From assembly GCF_900109045.1 (NCBI RefSeq), contig NZ_FNYL01000008.1, positions 310,001-374,000 of the forward strand: a stretch of 64,000 nt of DNA, read 5' to 3'. This document shows, piece after piece, positions 9,097 through 18,706 of this stretch (the first letter of the stretch is position 1; every line of letters starts with the position of its first letter). Origin of the DNA: Dyadobacter sp. SG02 (GTDB taxonomy: Bacteria > Bacteroidota > Bacteroidia > Cytophagales > Spirosomataceae). The notes below the pieces were generated by a model. That model was not told the origin of the DNA. It saw nothing but the letters and a program-made list of their open reading frames with translations, and searched no databases. The translations under genes and the position numbers were made by a program.

Positions 9097-9223
9097 GGAT
9101 ATTGAACCATTGCCGTTCCAATATGTTATTGAATTGGTAATTAATGAGGTAGCAGCACTATGCTTGCTAATGTGAGAATGATTTAAGTAAAAAAGCGTAT
9201 TTTCGCGCAAGATTATCAGAGAT

Positions 9224-9724
9224 ATGCCACAAGCCAGCAAACCAAATTTCGAGGCCGCTAAGAAAATATTAACGGCTTACCTGGAAAATAAGGGACTTCG
9301 TAAAACGCCGGAGCGCTTTGCGATCCTCGAAGAAATTTACACCAGGGAGGATCATTTCGATGTAGACGAACTGTATATCAGCATGAAGAACAAGCGTTAC
9401 CGCGTGAGCCGTGCCACGGTTTACAATACGCTCGACGTTCTGGTGGATTGCGACCTGGTTACCAAGCACCAGTTTGGCAAAAACCTCGCGCAATTCGAAA
9501 AGTCGTACGGTAACAAGCAGCACGACCACCTGATCTGTACAGATTGTCATAAAGTAATGGAGTTCTGCGATCCGCGCATCCAGTCGATCCAGAACATGGT
9601 AGGAGAAATGCTGAATTTCAGCGTCATGCACCACTCGCTTATTTTCTACGGAAACTGCAACAAGGAAAATTGCCAGAACCGCTCGGAGACACCGCGCGAA
9701 ACCGCAGTCTTTGAAGACAGATAA
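9224..9724 (+). CDS. Fur/PerR-family metal-dependent repressor
   Basis: A 166-residue winged-helix regulator. The N-terminal half is the DNA-binding domain (LRKTPERFAILEEIY ... RVSRATVYNTLDVLVDCDLV). The C-terminal half carries metal ligands: HDHLICTDCHKVMEF, with a CxxC pair, and a second pair in CNKENC. The family senses iron, zinc or peroxide; the sequence does not decide which. It lies between spoT and purA on the same strand. A TATTTTCG sequence at 9198-9205 could be its -7 element. Confidence 0.92.
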   Translation: MPQASKPNFEAAKKILTAYLENKGLRKTPERFAILEEIYTREDHFDVDELYISMKNKRYRVSRATVYNTLDVLVDCDLVTKHQFGKNLAQFEKSYGNKQHDHLICTDCHKVMEFCDPRIQSIQNMVGEMLNFSVMHHSLIFYGNCNKENCQNRSETPRETAVFEDR

Positions 9725-9736
9725 TTATCACGATCA

Positions 9737-9764
9737 GGCCCGGTAATGGACACGTTGCCGGGCC
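9737..9764 (+). terminator. Stem-loop after the Fur-family gene
   Basis: A 7-bp GC stem (9737-9743 with 9758-9764) 13 bp after the stop codon. There is no T run, so it may be an inefficient terminator or a processing/stability structure before purA. Confidence 0.45.
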
Positions 9765-9802
9765 GCTTACACCATATTAAGTTTCAGTAATCCAATATTT
9801 GA

Positions 9803-11110
9803 ATGAAAGTTGACGTACTACTTGGTCTTCAATGGGGAGACGAGGGAAAAGGAAAAATTGTGGATGTCCTGGCGCCACGCTATCAGGTTGTAGCCCGTTT
9901 TCAGGGTGGCCCTAATGCCGGACACACATTGGAGTTTGACGGTATCAAACACGTTTTGCACCAGATCCCGTCCGGGATTTTCCGCAGTGATATCCAGAAT
10001 ATCATCGGCAACGGCGTCGTGCTCGACCCGGTTGTATTTAAAAGAGAGATCGAAGGTCTCGCGAAATATAACCTGGACCTGATCAGCAACCTGTTTGTAT
10101 CGAAAAAGGCTTCCATCATCGTCCCTACCCACGCTTTGCTCGACGCTGCTTACGAGCGTTCGAAAGGTGATTCCAAGATCGGCTCAACTTTGCGCGGCAT
10201 CGGACCTGCTTACCAGGACAAGGTGGCACGCCTGGGCTTGCGTGTAGGAGATGTTCTTTCTCCCAATTTTGCAGCTAAATACAAGAAGCTCGTTGATGCC
10301 CACAAGGTAATCCTCGATTTCTATTCATTCGATTATTCAGAAACGTTGCCGGCTGCCGAAGAGAAATTCTTCGATGCGATTGACTTCATGAAGCAATTCA
10401 CATTGGTGAACAGCGAATATGTCGTGAACGACGCATTGACACAAGGTAAAACCGTGCTTGCAGAAGGCGCGCAAGGCTCGTTGCTCGACATCGATTTTGG
10501 TTCATACCCATTCGTTACCAGCTCTACCACCATGACTGCCGGTGCTTCTACCGGATTAGGCATTGCGCCACGTCAGATCGGCGAGGTGTTCGGTATTTTC
10601 AAAGCTTACTGTACACGTGTGGGTAGCGGTCCGTTCCCTACTGAATTGAACGACGAAGTAGGCGAGAAGATCCGTCAGGAGGGACGCGAGTTCGGTGCAA
10701 CCACCGGTCGCCCGCGCCGTACCGGCTGGCTCGACCTGCCTGCATTGAAATATGCGATCATGATCAACGGCGTAACCCAGCTGATTATGATGAAAGTAGA
10801 CGTTCTGACTATTTTCGATAATATCAAAGTTTGTACGCATTACCGCCTCGCGGATGGAACATTGACGGACCAACTGCCTTACGATCTTTGCGACGAATCG
10901 GTTGAACCGGTTTACAAAGACTTTAAAGGCTGGCAAACTTCCCTGGACGGCGTCCGCGATTTCGACGCGATCCCTGCGGAACTGAATGCGTATGTGAAGT
11001 TCCTCGAAGCCGAATTGAATTTGCCGATCACATTTATTTCAACCGGCCCGGACCGTGAAGCGCTCATCAGCCGTGAGGCCGCTGCCGCGCAGGCCGCTGC
11101 GGTAGCGTAA
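9803..11110 (+). CDS. purA: Adenylosuccinate synthase PurA
   Basis: Catalyses the GTP-dependent joining of IMP and aspartate, the first committed step of AMP synthesis. The 435 residues carry the N-terminal GTP loop GLQWGDEGKGK with the catalytic Asp, the segment FQGGPNAGHTL, HVLHQIPSGI, IGSTLRGIGPAYQDK, the IMP-binding GAQGSLLDIDFGSYPFVTSS, and the C-terminal GRPRRTGWLDLPAL. Length is normal. It is followed by a 30-bp perfect inverted repeat, then the convergent SNF2 helicase gene. Confidence 0.98.
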   Translation: MKVDVLLGLQWGDEGKGKIVDVLAPRYQVVARFQGGPNAGHTLEFDGIKHVLHQIPSGIFRSDIQNIIGNGVVLDPVVFKREIEGLAKYNLDLISNLFVSKKASIIVPTHALLDAAYERSKGDSKIGSTLRGIGPAYQDKVARLGLRVGDVLSPNFAAKYKKLVDAHKVILDFYSFDYSETLPAAEEKFFDAIDFMKQFTLVNSEYVVNDALTQGKTVLAEGAQGSLLDIDFGSYPFVTSSTTMTAGASTGLGIAPRQIGEVFGIFKAYCTRVGSGPFPTELNDEVGEKIRQEGREFGATTGRPRRTGWLDLPALKYAIMINGVTQLIMMKVDVLTIFDNIKVCTHYRLADGTLTDQLPYDLCDESVEPVYKDFKGWQTSLDGVRDFDAIPAELNAYVKFLEAELNLPITFISTGPDREALISREAAAAQAAAVA

Positions 11111-11132
11111 GGAGGAAAGTATAGATAATGGT

Positions 11133-11199
11133 ACTGTCAGCCTGAGCGAAGTCGAAGGCGTCTTGCATGGACGCCTTCGACTTCGCTCAGGCTGACAGT
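11133..11199. repeat. 30-bp perfect inverted repeat between purA and the SNF2 gene
   Basis: Arms 11133-11162 and 11170-11199 are perfectly complementary over 30 bp around a 7-nt loop. The inner part contains GACTTCGCTCAGGCTGACAG. There is no T run on either side, so it is more like a dispersed palindromic repeat than a simple terminator, although it could still end transcription of both convergent genes. Confidence 0.85.
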
Positions 11200-11229
11200 C
11201 GTTTATTATATAGCCGCAAACAAACGGAA

Positions 11230-14172
11230 TTAAGACAACAAATTCAAAACATCCTCCCGCGTGAGCGACTTGATAAACCCCTCCTCGCTCGAAATCAAAT
11301 CATCGGCCAGCTGCTTCTTCGAGCGCTGCAATGCAAGGATCTTCTCTTCCACCGAGTTTTTAGTAATAAACTTATAAGTAAACACCGTCCGGTCCTGACC
11401 AATGCGGTGGGCGCGGTCGACGGCCTGCGCTTCGATGGCCGGGTTCCACCATGGATCGAGAATGAAAACGTAGTCTGCGGCGGTGAGGTTAAGTCCTAAC
11501 CCGCCAGCTTTGAGGGAAATGAGGAAAATCTTGATGTTTTCGTCGTTCTGGAAAGACTCTACCTGCTCCTGGCGGTCGCGCGTGGAGCCGTCGAGGTAAG
11601 CGTAATGAATTTCCTTTTCGTCCAGATAATGCCGGAACAGATCGAGATGCTTAATGTATTGGCTGAAAATCAATATTTTATGATCCTCGCTCATGATGGT
11701 TTGCAATTTGTACAGCACGTCTTCGAATTTACCTGAATCATAGGCATATTCCGGGTCGACCATGACCGGGTGGTTCGCGAGCTGCCGCAGTTTGGTGAGG
11801 CCTTGCAATACCACCAGCTGCGATTTCGACATGCCTTCCGAATCAATGCTTTGGAGGATCAGGTTGCGGTAATAGGCTTTGGCTTCTTCGTAAGCCTTCT
11901 CCTGCTCGTCGGACATATCGCAGTATTGAATGCTATCTACTTTTTCCGGTAAATCGGTTGCAACCTGCGATTTTAATCTCCTTAATATGAATGGTTTAAT
12001 GAGATTGTAAAGCCGTTTCGTCTTTTCTTCATCCCCTTTTTTCTCAATCGGAATCTGGAATTCGTCCCTGAAAAACGTCTGGCTACCCAGGAGCCCGGGA
12101 TTCACAAACGACATTTGCGACCAGAGATCAAGCGTATTGTTTTCAATGGGTGTACCCGTCAAAACCAGCCTGTGCGCCGAGTTGAGGCGCCTTACTGCCT
12201 TGGTAATGATCGATCCCGGGTTTTTGATCGCCTGTGATTCATCGAGGATCACATAATTGAAGCGATAGTCCTCCAAAAGCTCGATATCCAGCCTGACAAT
12301 GCCATAGGAAGTGAGAATCAAATCATAATTATCGAACTGCGCGGTGTCTTTCTCGCGGCTCGTGCCCGTGTACAAGAGCACGCGCAGGTCGGGCGTGAAC
12401 TTGCTGGCTTCGAGCTGCCAGTTGTAGAGCAGCGACGTCGGCATGATGAGGATCGACGGGAGATCGGCGCCACCTTCTTTCTCGGATTGCAGCAATGCAA
12501 GCGTCTGGACTGTTTTACCCAAACCCATATCATCCGCCAGGCAGCCTCCGAAGCGGTATTGTTTCAAAAAGCGCAGCCAGTCGTAACCGGTTTTCTGATA
12601 AGGACGGAGCAGGCCCTGGAAATTAACCGGAGATTCCGCCGGCTCGATTTGCTGGAAATTTCGCAGGTTTTCGAGTTTGCGGCTAATCACCGCCGTGGCC
12701 AGATTGTCCTCTTTCAGCTCCTGTACCAATGCCAGGTGGTGCATCCGGAGACGCAGCTGGTCATCGTCCTGACTGCTTTCGGTAAAGGAAAAGAACTCGG
12801 AGTATTTGGTAAACCACCATTCGGGAATTACCGCTATTTCGCCGTTAGGTAGTAAAAATTCCTTTTTACGGTTGAGAATGTAGTTCCGCAACTGAATAAA
12901 GGGTATTTCAAACTCGCCGAAAAGCACTTTTGCGTGGATATCAAACCAGTCGCGGCCTTCCTGAATGGAAATATCGAGCGAAGAATAACCCAGGAAATAA
13001 CGTTTGGTATCGGCCGTATTCTGCCGGACGGTGATGCCGTGCTCCGCCAATGCGATCGCATTGCTTTGCAACCAGCCGAACGCTTCGGATTTGGGCATCT
13101 GGACCTTACCGTTACGGATATTCAGGCCCATATCCTTCAAAGTCCGCACATGCTGGCCCTCCATTTCGATATTCCTTTTGACCTTATTGAAGAAATACTC
13201 ATTGCCCTTTTTTTCCATATGCACGCTCGACGCATGCGCGAAGCTGTCGTAATGAAACGAAAAGCCTGCATATTGAAAGGAAAGGTCGAATGCGACGTCG
13301 TTGTCTTCCTCTTCCATCACTTCCACATCTTCACTGTCCTGAAAAAGCACAGCGGCTTTTTTCGGATTGGATGAATATTCGGAAATCGTGAGAATGGTTT
13401 TTGGTAACGACGACACGTTTCTGATCTCGAACCCACGGGCCACCACATCATAAGAAGCAATGAGCGGCGCCACGAAACGGCCATAATATTGTTCCTCGAC
13501 CTGCCCCGGAATGGCAATGAATTTCTTTGCAAGGAATGGTTTGATCTTTTTACCATCCACATTTCCCTCGAAATGGTAAAGGTGACCGTCGAGTACCAGC
13601 CAGGCCGGATCTTCGCAGATCAGGAATGCGTTTTTGTACTGGAATTCCAGCTTCTGCATTTTGTGCCGGATCGTCGGGAAGTAATGGGTATTATCCTCGT
13701 TCCGGATGAAATGGAAACGGATCGTCGCTTTTTCTGACTCCCAGATCACGGGTTTCCACAAGGGATTACCATCGTTGCCCATGATGAAAATGTCCTTCCC
13801 GGCCAATCTTTCCAGAATGCGTGACTTGCAGTTTTCGAGGTAGCCGGCAATGGTCTCCTGGATGACTTTATCGCCCTTTTGCGGATCGTAAACTTTCAGG
13901 AAAAAGTCTACCGCATTCAGTTTTTTCGGGTTGTACTTTTTAAGCACCGCATCCTGCTGAATGTCGTCGATCAGTTTGACGAGCTCAAAATCTTTGGTAT
14001 CCAGTCCCGAACGGAACTCCTTGATATTTTTGGAAGAAATGTTCTGGACCTGAAACGAAAAGTCGCCCTGGCTGTTGAGCTGGACGACAAAGGCTTCGAA
14101 GATGTACCCCAGATACTCATGGTTAAGAATTGAATAAACAATTTTAAACGGCTCTGAGGGAGAAACTTTCAT
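11230..14172 (-). CDS. SNF2-family (SWI2/SNF2) DEAD/DEAH-like ATPase
   Basis: A 980-residue SF2 translocase. The N-terminal half (about 530 residues) is poorly conserved, a mix of beta-rich and charged segments of unknown role. The SNF2 ATPase starts near LRPYQKTGYDWLRFL. Walker A ADDMGLGKTVQT is at about residue 549, the DESQAIKN box near 642, and the helicase C domain (KILIFSQY, SLKAGGLGLNL, DPWWNPAIEAQAVDRAHRIGQ) ends it. Such proteins remodel protein-DNA complexes. It is convergent with purA and appears monocistronic. Confidence 0.93.
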   Translation of the reverse strand: MKVSPSEPFKIVYSILNHEYLGYIFEAFVVQLNSQGDFSFQVQNISSKNIKEFRSGLDTKDFELVKLIDDIQQDAVLKKYNPKKLNAVDFFLKVYDPQKGDKVIQETIAGYLENCKSRILERLAGKDIFIMGNDGNPLWKPVIWESEKATIRFHFIRNEDNTHYFPTIRHKMQKLEFQYKNAFLICEDPAWLVLDGHLYHFEGNVDGKKIKPFLAKKFIAIPGQVEEQYYGRFVAPLIASYDVVARGFEIRNVSSLPKTILTISEYSSNPKKAAVLFQDSEDVEVMEEEDNDVAFDLSFQYAGFSFHYDSFAHASSVHMEKKGNEYFFNKVKRNIEMEGQHVRTLKDMGLNIRNGKVQMPKSEAFGWLQSNAIALAEHGITVRQNTADTKRYFLGYSSLDISIQEGRDWFDIHAKVLFGEFEIPFIQLRNYILNRKKEFLLPNGEIAVIPEWWFTKYSEFFSFTESSQDDDQLRLRMHHLALVQELKEDNLATAVISRKLENLRNFQQIEPAESPVNFQGLLRPYQKTGYDWLRFLKQYRFGGCLADDMGLGKTVQTLALLQSEKEGGADLPSILIMPTSLLYNWQLEASKFTPDLRVLLYTGTSREKDTAQFDNYDLILTSYGIVRLDIELLEDYRFNYVILDESQAIKNPGSIITKAVRRLNSAHRLVLTGTPIENNTLDLWSQMSFVNPGLLGSQTFFRDEFQIPIEKKGDEEKTKRLYNLIKPFILRRLKSQVATDLPEKVDSIQYCDMSDEQEKAYEEAKAYYRNLILQSIDSEGMSKSQLVVLQGLTKLRQLANHPVMVDPEYAYDSGKFEDVLYKLQTIMSEDHKILIFSQYIKHLDLFRHYLDEKEIHYAYLDGSTRDRQEQVESFQNDENIKIFLISLKAGGLGLNLTAADYVFILDPWWNPAIEAQAVDRAHRIGQDRTVFTYKFITKNSVEEKILALQRSKKQLADDLISSEEGFIKSLTREDVLNLLS

Positions 14173-14406
14173 TAGGATATCGTTGGCTAGGATTCGTGTT
14201 GACGCCGAAGAAGCCCTCCCGTTAATCAGCAGGGATCTTTCGATTTGGGAAACTTCAAATATAACCTAAATCAACCCGAAAAGAAAGACCCCTTTTGCCA
14301 TTATCTAAAAAATATTATCGAATAAATTCGCTATCCGATTAAAATGTTTTCTAAGTGACGGTGTTGCTGATGTTTAAGTTTCGATAAAATGTGAATAGGG
14401 GAGGCG

Positions 14407-15177
14407 CTAGGCGAAAAGTGGTGCGAAACTTTGCGCTTCCAATACGTTCTTTGCCAGGGTGCCGGTCTGCGCCGTCATTTTATTAAACAGGAATGGCCCC
14501 ATGCTGATCCTTTTGACATTCAGCGATTTCAATGCATCAAAATCCGGCAGTGCCGGCATGCACATTACATTAACCGGTAAGGCCGTTTCGCTGGTTATGA
14601 TTTGAATATCCCCGGCTCTCACCACGCACGGGACGAAAATGCCATGTACACCTGTGTTTTCGTACATATTAATGCGGCTGATGGTCTCGTCGAGCGCATT
14701 GGGAGCGCCCAGCAGGAATGGATCGGTCCTGATGTTAAGAAATACTTTGATATTTCCCTTTTCAAGCAGATTCACGATTTCGGTAAGTAAGTTTTTGAAC
14801 TCGGCTGCGGGCCGGAGCTGGCGGGTGGGTTTTGCCACGGTATCTTCCAGGTTAATTCCGGCCACACCCGCTTCGTAAAGCATTTTAATGTGTTCCGCTA
14901 TGCCCGATGCCGTATCGCTGTAACCGCCTTCGATATCGACCGTGAACGGAATCTTCACGCTTTCGCTCACGCGCCTGGCTATGCGAAGGATCGAGTCGAA
15001 GGGCAGGTTTTCGCCATCGTCGTAGCCGAATGCATTGGCCAGGGCGTGGCTCGAAGTACCGATGGCCTTGTAACCCGCGGACTCGAAAATGTGCGCGCTG
15101 TTGACGTCCCAGATGTTACCCAGGACAAATGGTTCCGTTTGTTGATGAAGCTGTGAAAATGTTTCGAAAGTGCTCAT
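14407..15177 (-). CDS. Isocitrate lyase/PEP mutase family protein
   Basis: A 256-residue TIM-barrel protein of the isocitrate lyase/phosphoenolpyruvate mutase superfamily, which make or break C-C or C-P bonds next to a carboxylate. Visible landmarks are GTSSHALANAFGYDDGENL near the N-terminus, the metal site in FTVDIEGGYSD, and the loop segment INLEDTVAKPTRQL. The exact substrate cannot be read from sequence; many members of this short subgroup are annotated as carboxyvinyl-carboxyphosphonate mutase-like or oxaloacetate-decarboxylase-like. The start at 15177 gives MSTFETFSQL, the usual family beginning. Confidence 0.87.
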   Translation of the reverse strand: MSTFETFSQLHQQTEPFVLGNIWDVNSAHIFESAGYKAIGTSSHALANAFGYDDGENLPFDSILRIARRVSESVKIPFTVDIEGGYSDTASGIAEHIKMLYEAGVAGINLEDTVAKPTRQLRPAAEFKNLLTEIVNLLEKGNIKVFLNIRTDPFLLGAPNALDETISRINMYENTGVHGIFVPCVVRAGDIQIITSETALPVNVMCMPALPDFDALKSLNVKRISMGPFLFNKMTAQTGTLAKNVLEAQSFAPLFA

Positions 15178-15270
15178 AATCTGAAATTTCCTTTGTTTAA
15201 CATGAATTGACAGGACAAAGGTATTTCGGGCGAAAAGCCGGAAATTGTACAAACCGGAACGCTCAGATTT

Positions 15271-16083
15271 TTAATTGAGCATCATCTGGTTTACGGCCGA
15301 AAGATTGTTCAGGTAAGCCGAAGGCGTGAGTCCGGTGAAGGATTTGAAATCCCTGATAAAATGCGACTGATCAAAATATCCCGCATCGTAGGCGATGGAG
15401 GTAAGCGGTAATTTATTTTCCCCGATCAGTTTGAGGCTCGTTTTGAAGCGATGAATTTTATCGAACGACTTCGGCGAAAGGCCGGTGTGTTGGTAAACCA
15501 GTTTGTGTAAATACCGTGTGGTGATCCCGAACGTGCCGGCTACCCGGCCGATATTATTTTCGGTCGGGTCCTTGGTAATGCTCGTCAGGATGTGGGCAAC
15601 TTTGCTCAATCGTTCCTGCCGACCGGAAGCATGCATTAGTTTACCCGTGAAAAAATCGTCGAGCAAGGCAATCCGCGCATGAATCGAGCCCGCTTCCTGC
15701 AACCTGCCGTGCAAATCGCGGGTATCCTTTCCCATCACATCGGCCAGGTTGAAAACCTGGTCATTGAAAATCCCTATTTCGTCGTCGAGCAAAATGGAAG
15801 TGCCGTGCGTGAAGAACCGGACACCCAGCATCAGATGCGCGCCCGACGACCGGATTTGCAGTGGCTTTGTAATCTGCCCCCAAAGTTCGATCGACGGGTT
15901 CTTTTGAAAGCCATTGTTCTGAAAAGACTCCCATACCCCGTTGCCCAGGTTAAATATGACCTCCATATCGCCGCTGGGAAACACCGTGTCCTCGTAAGCG
16001 GCATTGCCTTTGGATTGGAAGACGTAATAGTACCGGATGTACGGAGCCAGTATTCCGGCGGGATGGAAATATTGGAATTCCAT
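15271..16083 (-). CDS. AraC-family transcriptional regulator
   Basis: A 270-residue regulator. The N-terminus (MEFQYFHPAGILAPYIRYYY) is a cupin-like sensing part as in DUF6597-type AraC proteins. The C-terminal 100 residues hold the two AraC helix-turn-helix motifs (GRVAGTFGITTRYLHKLVYQHTG...; ... TSIAYDAGYFDQSHFIRDFK), followed by SFTGLTPSAYL. The start at 16083 is preferred over a longer frame because it opens the conserved domain. It sits downstream of the FAD monooxygenase on the same strand and may regulate it or the PEP-mutase-like gene. Confidence 0.9.
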   Translation of the reverse strand: MEFQYFHPAGILAPYIRYYYVFQSKGNAAYEDTVFPSGDMEVIFNLGNGVWESFQNNGFQKNPSIELWGQITKPLQIRSSGAHLMLGVRFFTHGTSILLDDEIGIFNDQVFNLADVMGKDTRDLHGRLQEAGSIHARIALLDDFFTGKLMHASGRQERLSKVAHILTSITKDPTENNIGRVAGTFGITTRYLHKLVYQHTGLSPKSFDKIHRFKTSLKLIGENKLPLTSIAYDAGYFDQSHFIRDFKSFTGLTPSAYLNNLSAVNQMMLN

Positions 16084-16187
16084 GTGCTGAGTAGTTGGTT
16101 GCGTTTGCCGGAAACCGATTTTGCCGGTAGCGGATAGGCAAATATAAAATTGAGCAAAGATCCTTCGATTGTATAAAACGGAACAAA

Positions 16188-17729
16188 TCAATGCTTTGTA
16201 ACATTCCAGTAATTGTCGAGAACTTGCCTTAAATGTTCGTCGCTAATGTCTGCAATGTCGGATGTCCAGGCGACGATTCCATCCGGGCGAATCAATAAAG
16301 CAGCCAAACCGAGTGGGTCTTTGACGCTACCGGAAATGTATTTCATTCGGTCGCCATATGCATTTGCCAACGCTTGAAGTGAAGTATTTGCATTAAAATC
16401 AAGCAATATCATCCGGCCGTCATGCATCACTTCGCCGATTTTGGTACCGCCTTCCAACTCGAAGTTGGGAACGCTGCGGCCGATAAGTAGATGATTGCCA
16501 TCGAGATCGTAATGCATATGGATGCCCCAAACCCTGCCCGCGACGTAGGTCGCGCCGTCGCGGGTGTTGATAAAGTCCTGGAAGATCTCGCGTAATGCAC
16601 GTGCGTGCGGGCCCGGGTGCATGATGGCTACCTGCGCACGCGACCAGTCCAGCACTTGTGCGCCAATGGGGTAGCGTTCGGTATGATAGCTGTCCAGAAG
16701 GCTTTCCGGGGCATGATTAAGGAGGACGGCGGCGAGCTTCCAGCCGAGGTTCATGGCATCGCCCAGGCCGAGGTTAAGGCCCTGGCCTCCTAATGGAGAA
16801 TGAATGTGGGCGGCATCGCCCGCCAGCAGTATCCGGCCATTGCGGTAGGTGGTGACCTGACGGGCGCGGTCCGTCCATGTGGTGGCGGTATGTAGCGCAT
16901 TAATTGTCACATCTGTACCCGAAATGCGGCGGAGAACTCCCTGAACGTGTTCGCGGGTAATCGGCTTTTCGGAGTTGTGGAAAGCGCCGCCATCGAAGTC
17001 CTGGATGAGCACATAGCCTGGCTGCGATTGCATGTACATGCCCGTGGAAGTCACATTACGGCCGGGACGAAGCTTTTCAGGATCGGCAATATCGACGAGC
17101 GTTGTGTAGCCGGTGAATTCCGGTTCCGTTCCGGCGAACTCAAATCCGCCCATTTTGCGCACAATGCTGCGGCTTCCGTCGCAGCCGACGAGCCATCTGG
17201 CCTCAAACGACCGATCGCCCGACCAAACCGTTACACTTTCATTCGTTTGAGAAACGCCGGTAACCGGGCACCTGCGCCTGATTTCCACGCCCAAAGCTTC
17301 GGCACGACGTATCAGCACCGTTTCAAGCTCCGCTATTTCGGATATCAGACTGGCAGGCAGTGAGCCTGGGAGACGGTATTCCCATTGGGAAGCGTCGACG
17401 TTGCCTTCGAGAAGCGGGATGCCAGCGAAATGCCCCACCTGGCGCTGCGCTCCTTGCGTGGGAGCGGAGGCGGTGTGCGGGTTTTTGAGTCGTTTATGGA
17501 TTTCCAGTTCTTCGAGTAGCCCACGGCGGTAGAGCGCTTCGATGGTAGGGGCCGAGAGACCACGTATCCCGAACGGAAGGCGCTTTAATGGCGAATCAGG
17601 ATGTGTGGCCTTTTCCAGGACCAGTACGCGGCATTTGGCCAAAGCCAGTTCACAGGCGAGAAACAGGCCTACCGGCCCCGCACCGGAGATGATAACGTCG
17701 TGTATGGGGTGATTGTTTGTAGCTTTCAT
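16188..17729 (-). CDS. FAD-dependent aromatic-type monooxygenase
   Basis: A 513-residue class A flavoprotein monooxygenase of the UbiH/PheA/rifampin-monooxygenase group. The N-terminal FAD-binding GxGxxG (VIISGAGPVGLFLACELA), the middle DG motif (ARWLVGCDGSRSIVRKMGG) and the GD motif (GRILLAGDAAHIHSPLGGQGLNLGLGDAMNL) are all intact. Family members hydroxylate aromatic or polyketide compounds, and some inactivate antibiotics such as rifampin. The substrate here is unknown. The flanking AraC regulators on the same strand suggest an inducible unit. Confidence 0.9.
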   Translation of the reverse strand: MKATNNHPIHDVIISGAGPVGLFLACELALAKCRVLVLEKATHPDSPLKRLPFGIRGLSAPTIEALYRRGLLEELEIHKRLKNPHTASAPTQGAQRQVGHFAGIPLLEGNVDASQWEYRLPGSLPASLISEIAELETVLIRRAEALGVEIRRRCPVTGVSQTNESVTVWSGDRSFEARWLVGCDGSRSIVRKMGGFEFAGTEPEFTGYTTLVDIADPEKLRPGRNVTSTGMYMQSQPGYVLIQDFDGGAFHNSEKPITREHVQGVLRRISGTDVTINALHTATTWTDRARQVTTYRNGRILLAGDAAHIHSPLGGQGLNLGLGDAMNLGWKLAAVLLNHAPESLLDSYHTERYPIGAQVLDWSRAQVAIMHPGPHARALREIFQDFINTRDGATYVAGRVWGIHMHYDLDGNHLLIGRSVPNFELEGGTKIGEVMHDGRMILLDFNANTSLQALANAYGDRMKYISGSVKDPLGLAALLIRPDGIVAWTSDIADISDEHLRQVLDNYWNVTKH

Positions 17730-17770
17730 ATTCAGATGATTGAGCTACAAAATTCCGCAATGCCCGTACC

Positions 17771-18589
17771 TCAGGCTTGTACAAACGCGACAAAATCATC
17801 GCTCACCGGCAGCTTTCGGTTTTGAGCATTCCGGGCGAAAGCGGCAGGCGTGGTGCCGCTGTACCGTTTGAATTCCCTGCTCAAATGCGCCTGATCTGTG
17901 TAGCCCAGCTCGTGTGCCAGACCGGCGAGATTGGACTTCGGTTCGTGCCATAGGTGGTTTCGTACCTGCTCGAAGCGCATCAGGCCCGAGACGTCTTTTA
18001 CGGTAAATCCGGAAGATCGTTTGAATTTTCGCTCCAACGTACGGACCGTCGAATGCGCCGCGGCCGCCACGTGGCTTACAGGAATAGTACCATTCGCCTG
18101 ACGCATGGCCGCACCGGCTTTGGATAATGTGTTGTCGATAGCAGCCTGCGGACGGGTATGCAGGAAATATTGTTCCAACTGCGCAAGCGCGTCGTCGATC
18201 CGGCCTGCGGCCATGAAACTGCCTAGCGTGGATTGAATGGCGGCGATGGGATGTGCGAAAATATGTATGCCGTTTTTTCCGGGCGGCGGAAGCCCGAGCA
18301 GGTCGAATACCGTCCACGGAAAACACCTGACGCCGATGATTTCCAGGCAGCCACGGACCTGGAAAATAGCAGGCCGGTTGAGCAAACCCATCAGAAACGG
18401 CGAAGGTAATGGCCGTAAGCTGCCATCTTCGGAGATATTGGAAAGATTTCCGAAGTAAAAAATAATCTCCGCATACCCATCCGGCTCGACCTGGAAAATG
18501 AATTCCTGATCTGCTAAACCACGGTTATCATACCAAAAGCATTTAATAATATCCCGAAGCGCTTCCGATGGCTCAAATTCCTGGTGCAT
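17771..18589 (-). CDS. AraC-family regulator with DUF6597-like N-terminus
   Basis: A 272-residue protein. The N-terminal half (MHQEFEPSEALRDIIKCFWY ... VEPDGYAEIIFYFGN) is the DUF6597-type sensor of AraC regulators. The C-terminal half is the AraC DNA-binding domain (STVRTLERKFKRSSGFTVKDVSGLMRFEQVRN ... LAHELGYTDQAHLSREFKRYSG). It lies 41 bp upstream of the monooxygenase, so the two are probably co-transcribed and the regulator probably controls the monooxygenase. Confidence 0.9.
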   Translation of the reverse strand: MHQEFEPSEALRDIIKCFWYDNRGLADQEFIFQVEPDGYAEIIFYFGNLSNISEDGSLRPLPSPFLMGLLNRPAIFQVRGCLEIIGVRCFPWTVFDLLGLPPPGKNGIHIFAHPIAAIQSTLGSFMAAGRIDDALAQLEQYFLHTRPQAAIDNTLSKAGAAMRQANGTIPVSHVAAAAHSTVRTLERKFKRSSGFTVKDVSGLMRFEQVRNHLWHEPKSNLAGLAHELGYTDQAHLSREFKRYSGTTPAAFARNAQNRKLPVSDDFVAFVQA

Positions 18590-18706
18590 TTTGCAAGTTA
18601 ATGAAGTAACCGTAAGATAGGAATCGACCGTTACAAAAAGTATTTACATCCTTTTTTGCCTAGATTTGGAAGTGGGGATTACCTACGCTCTGCGGGAGAC
18701 AAAGAA

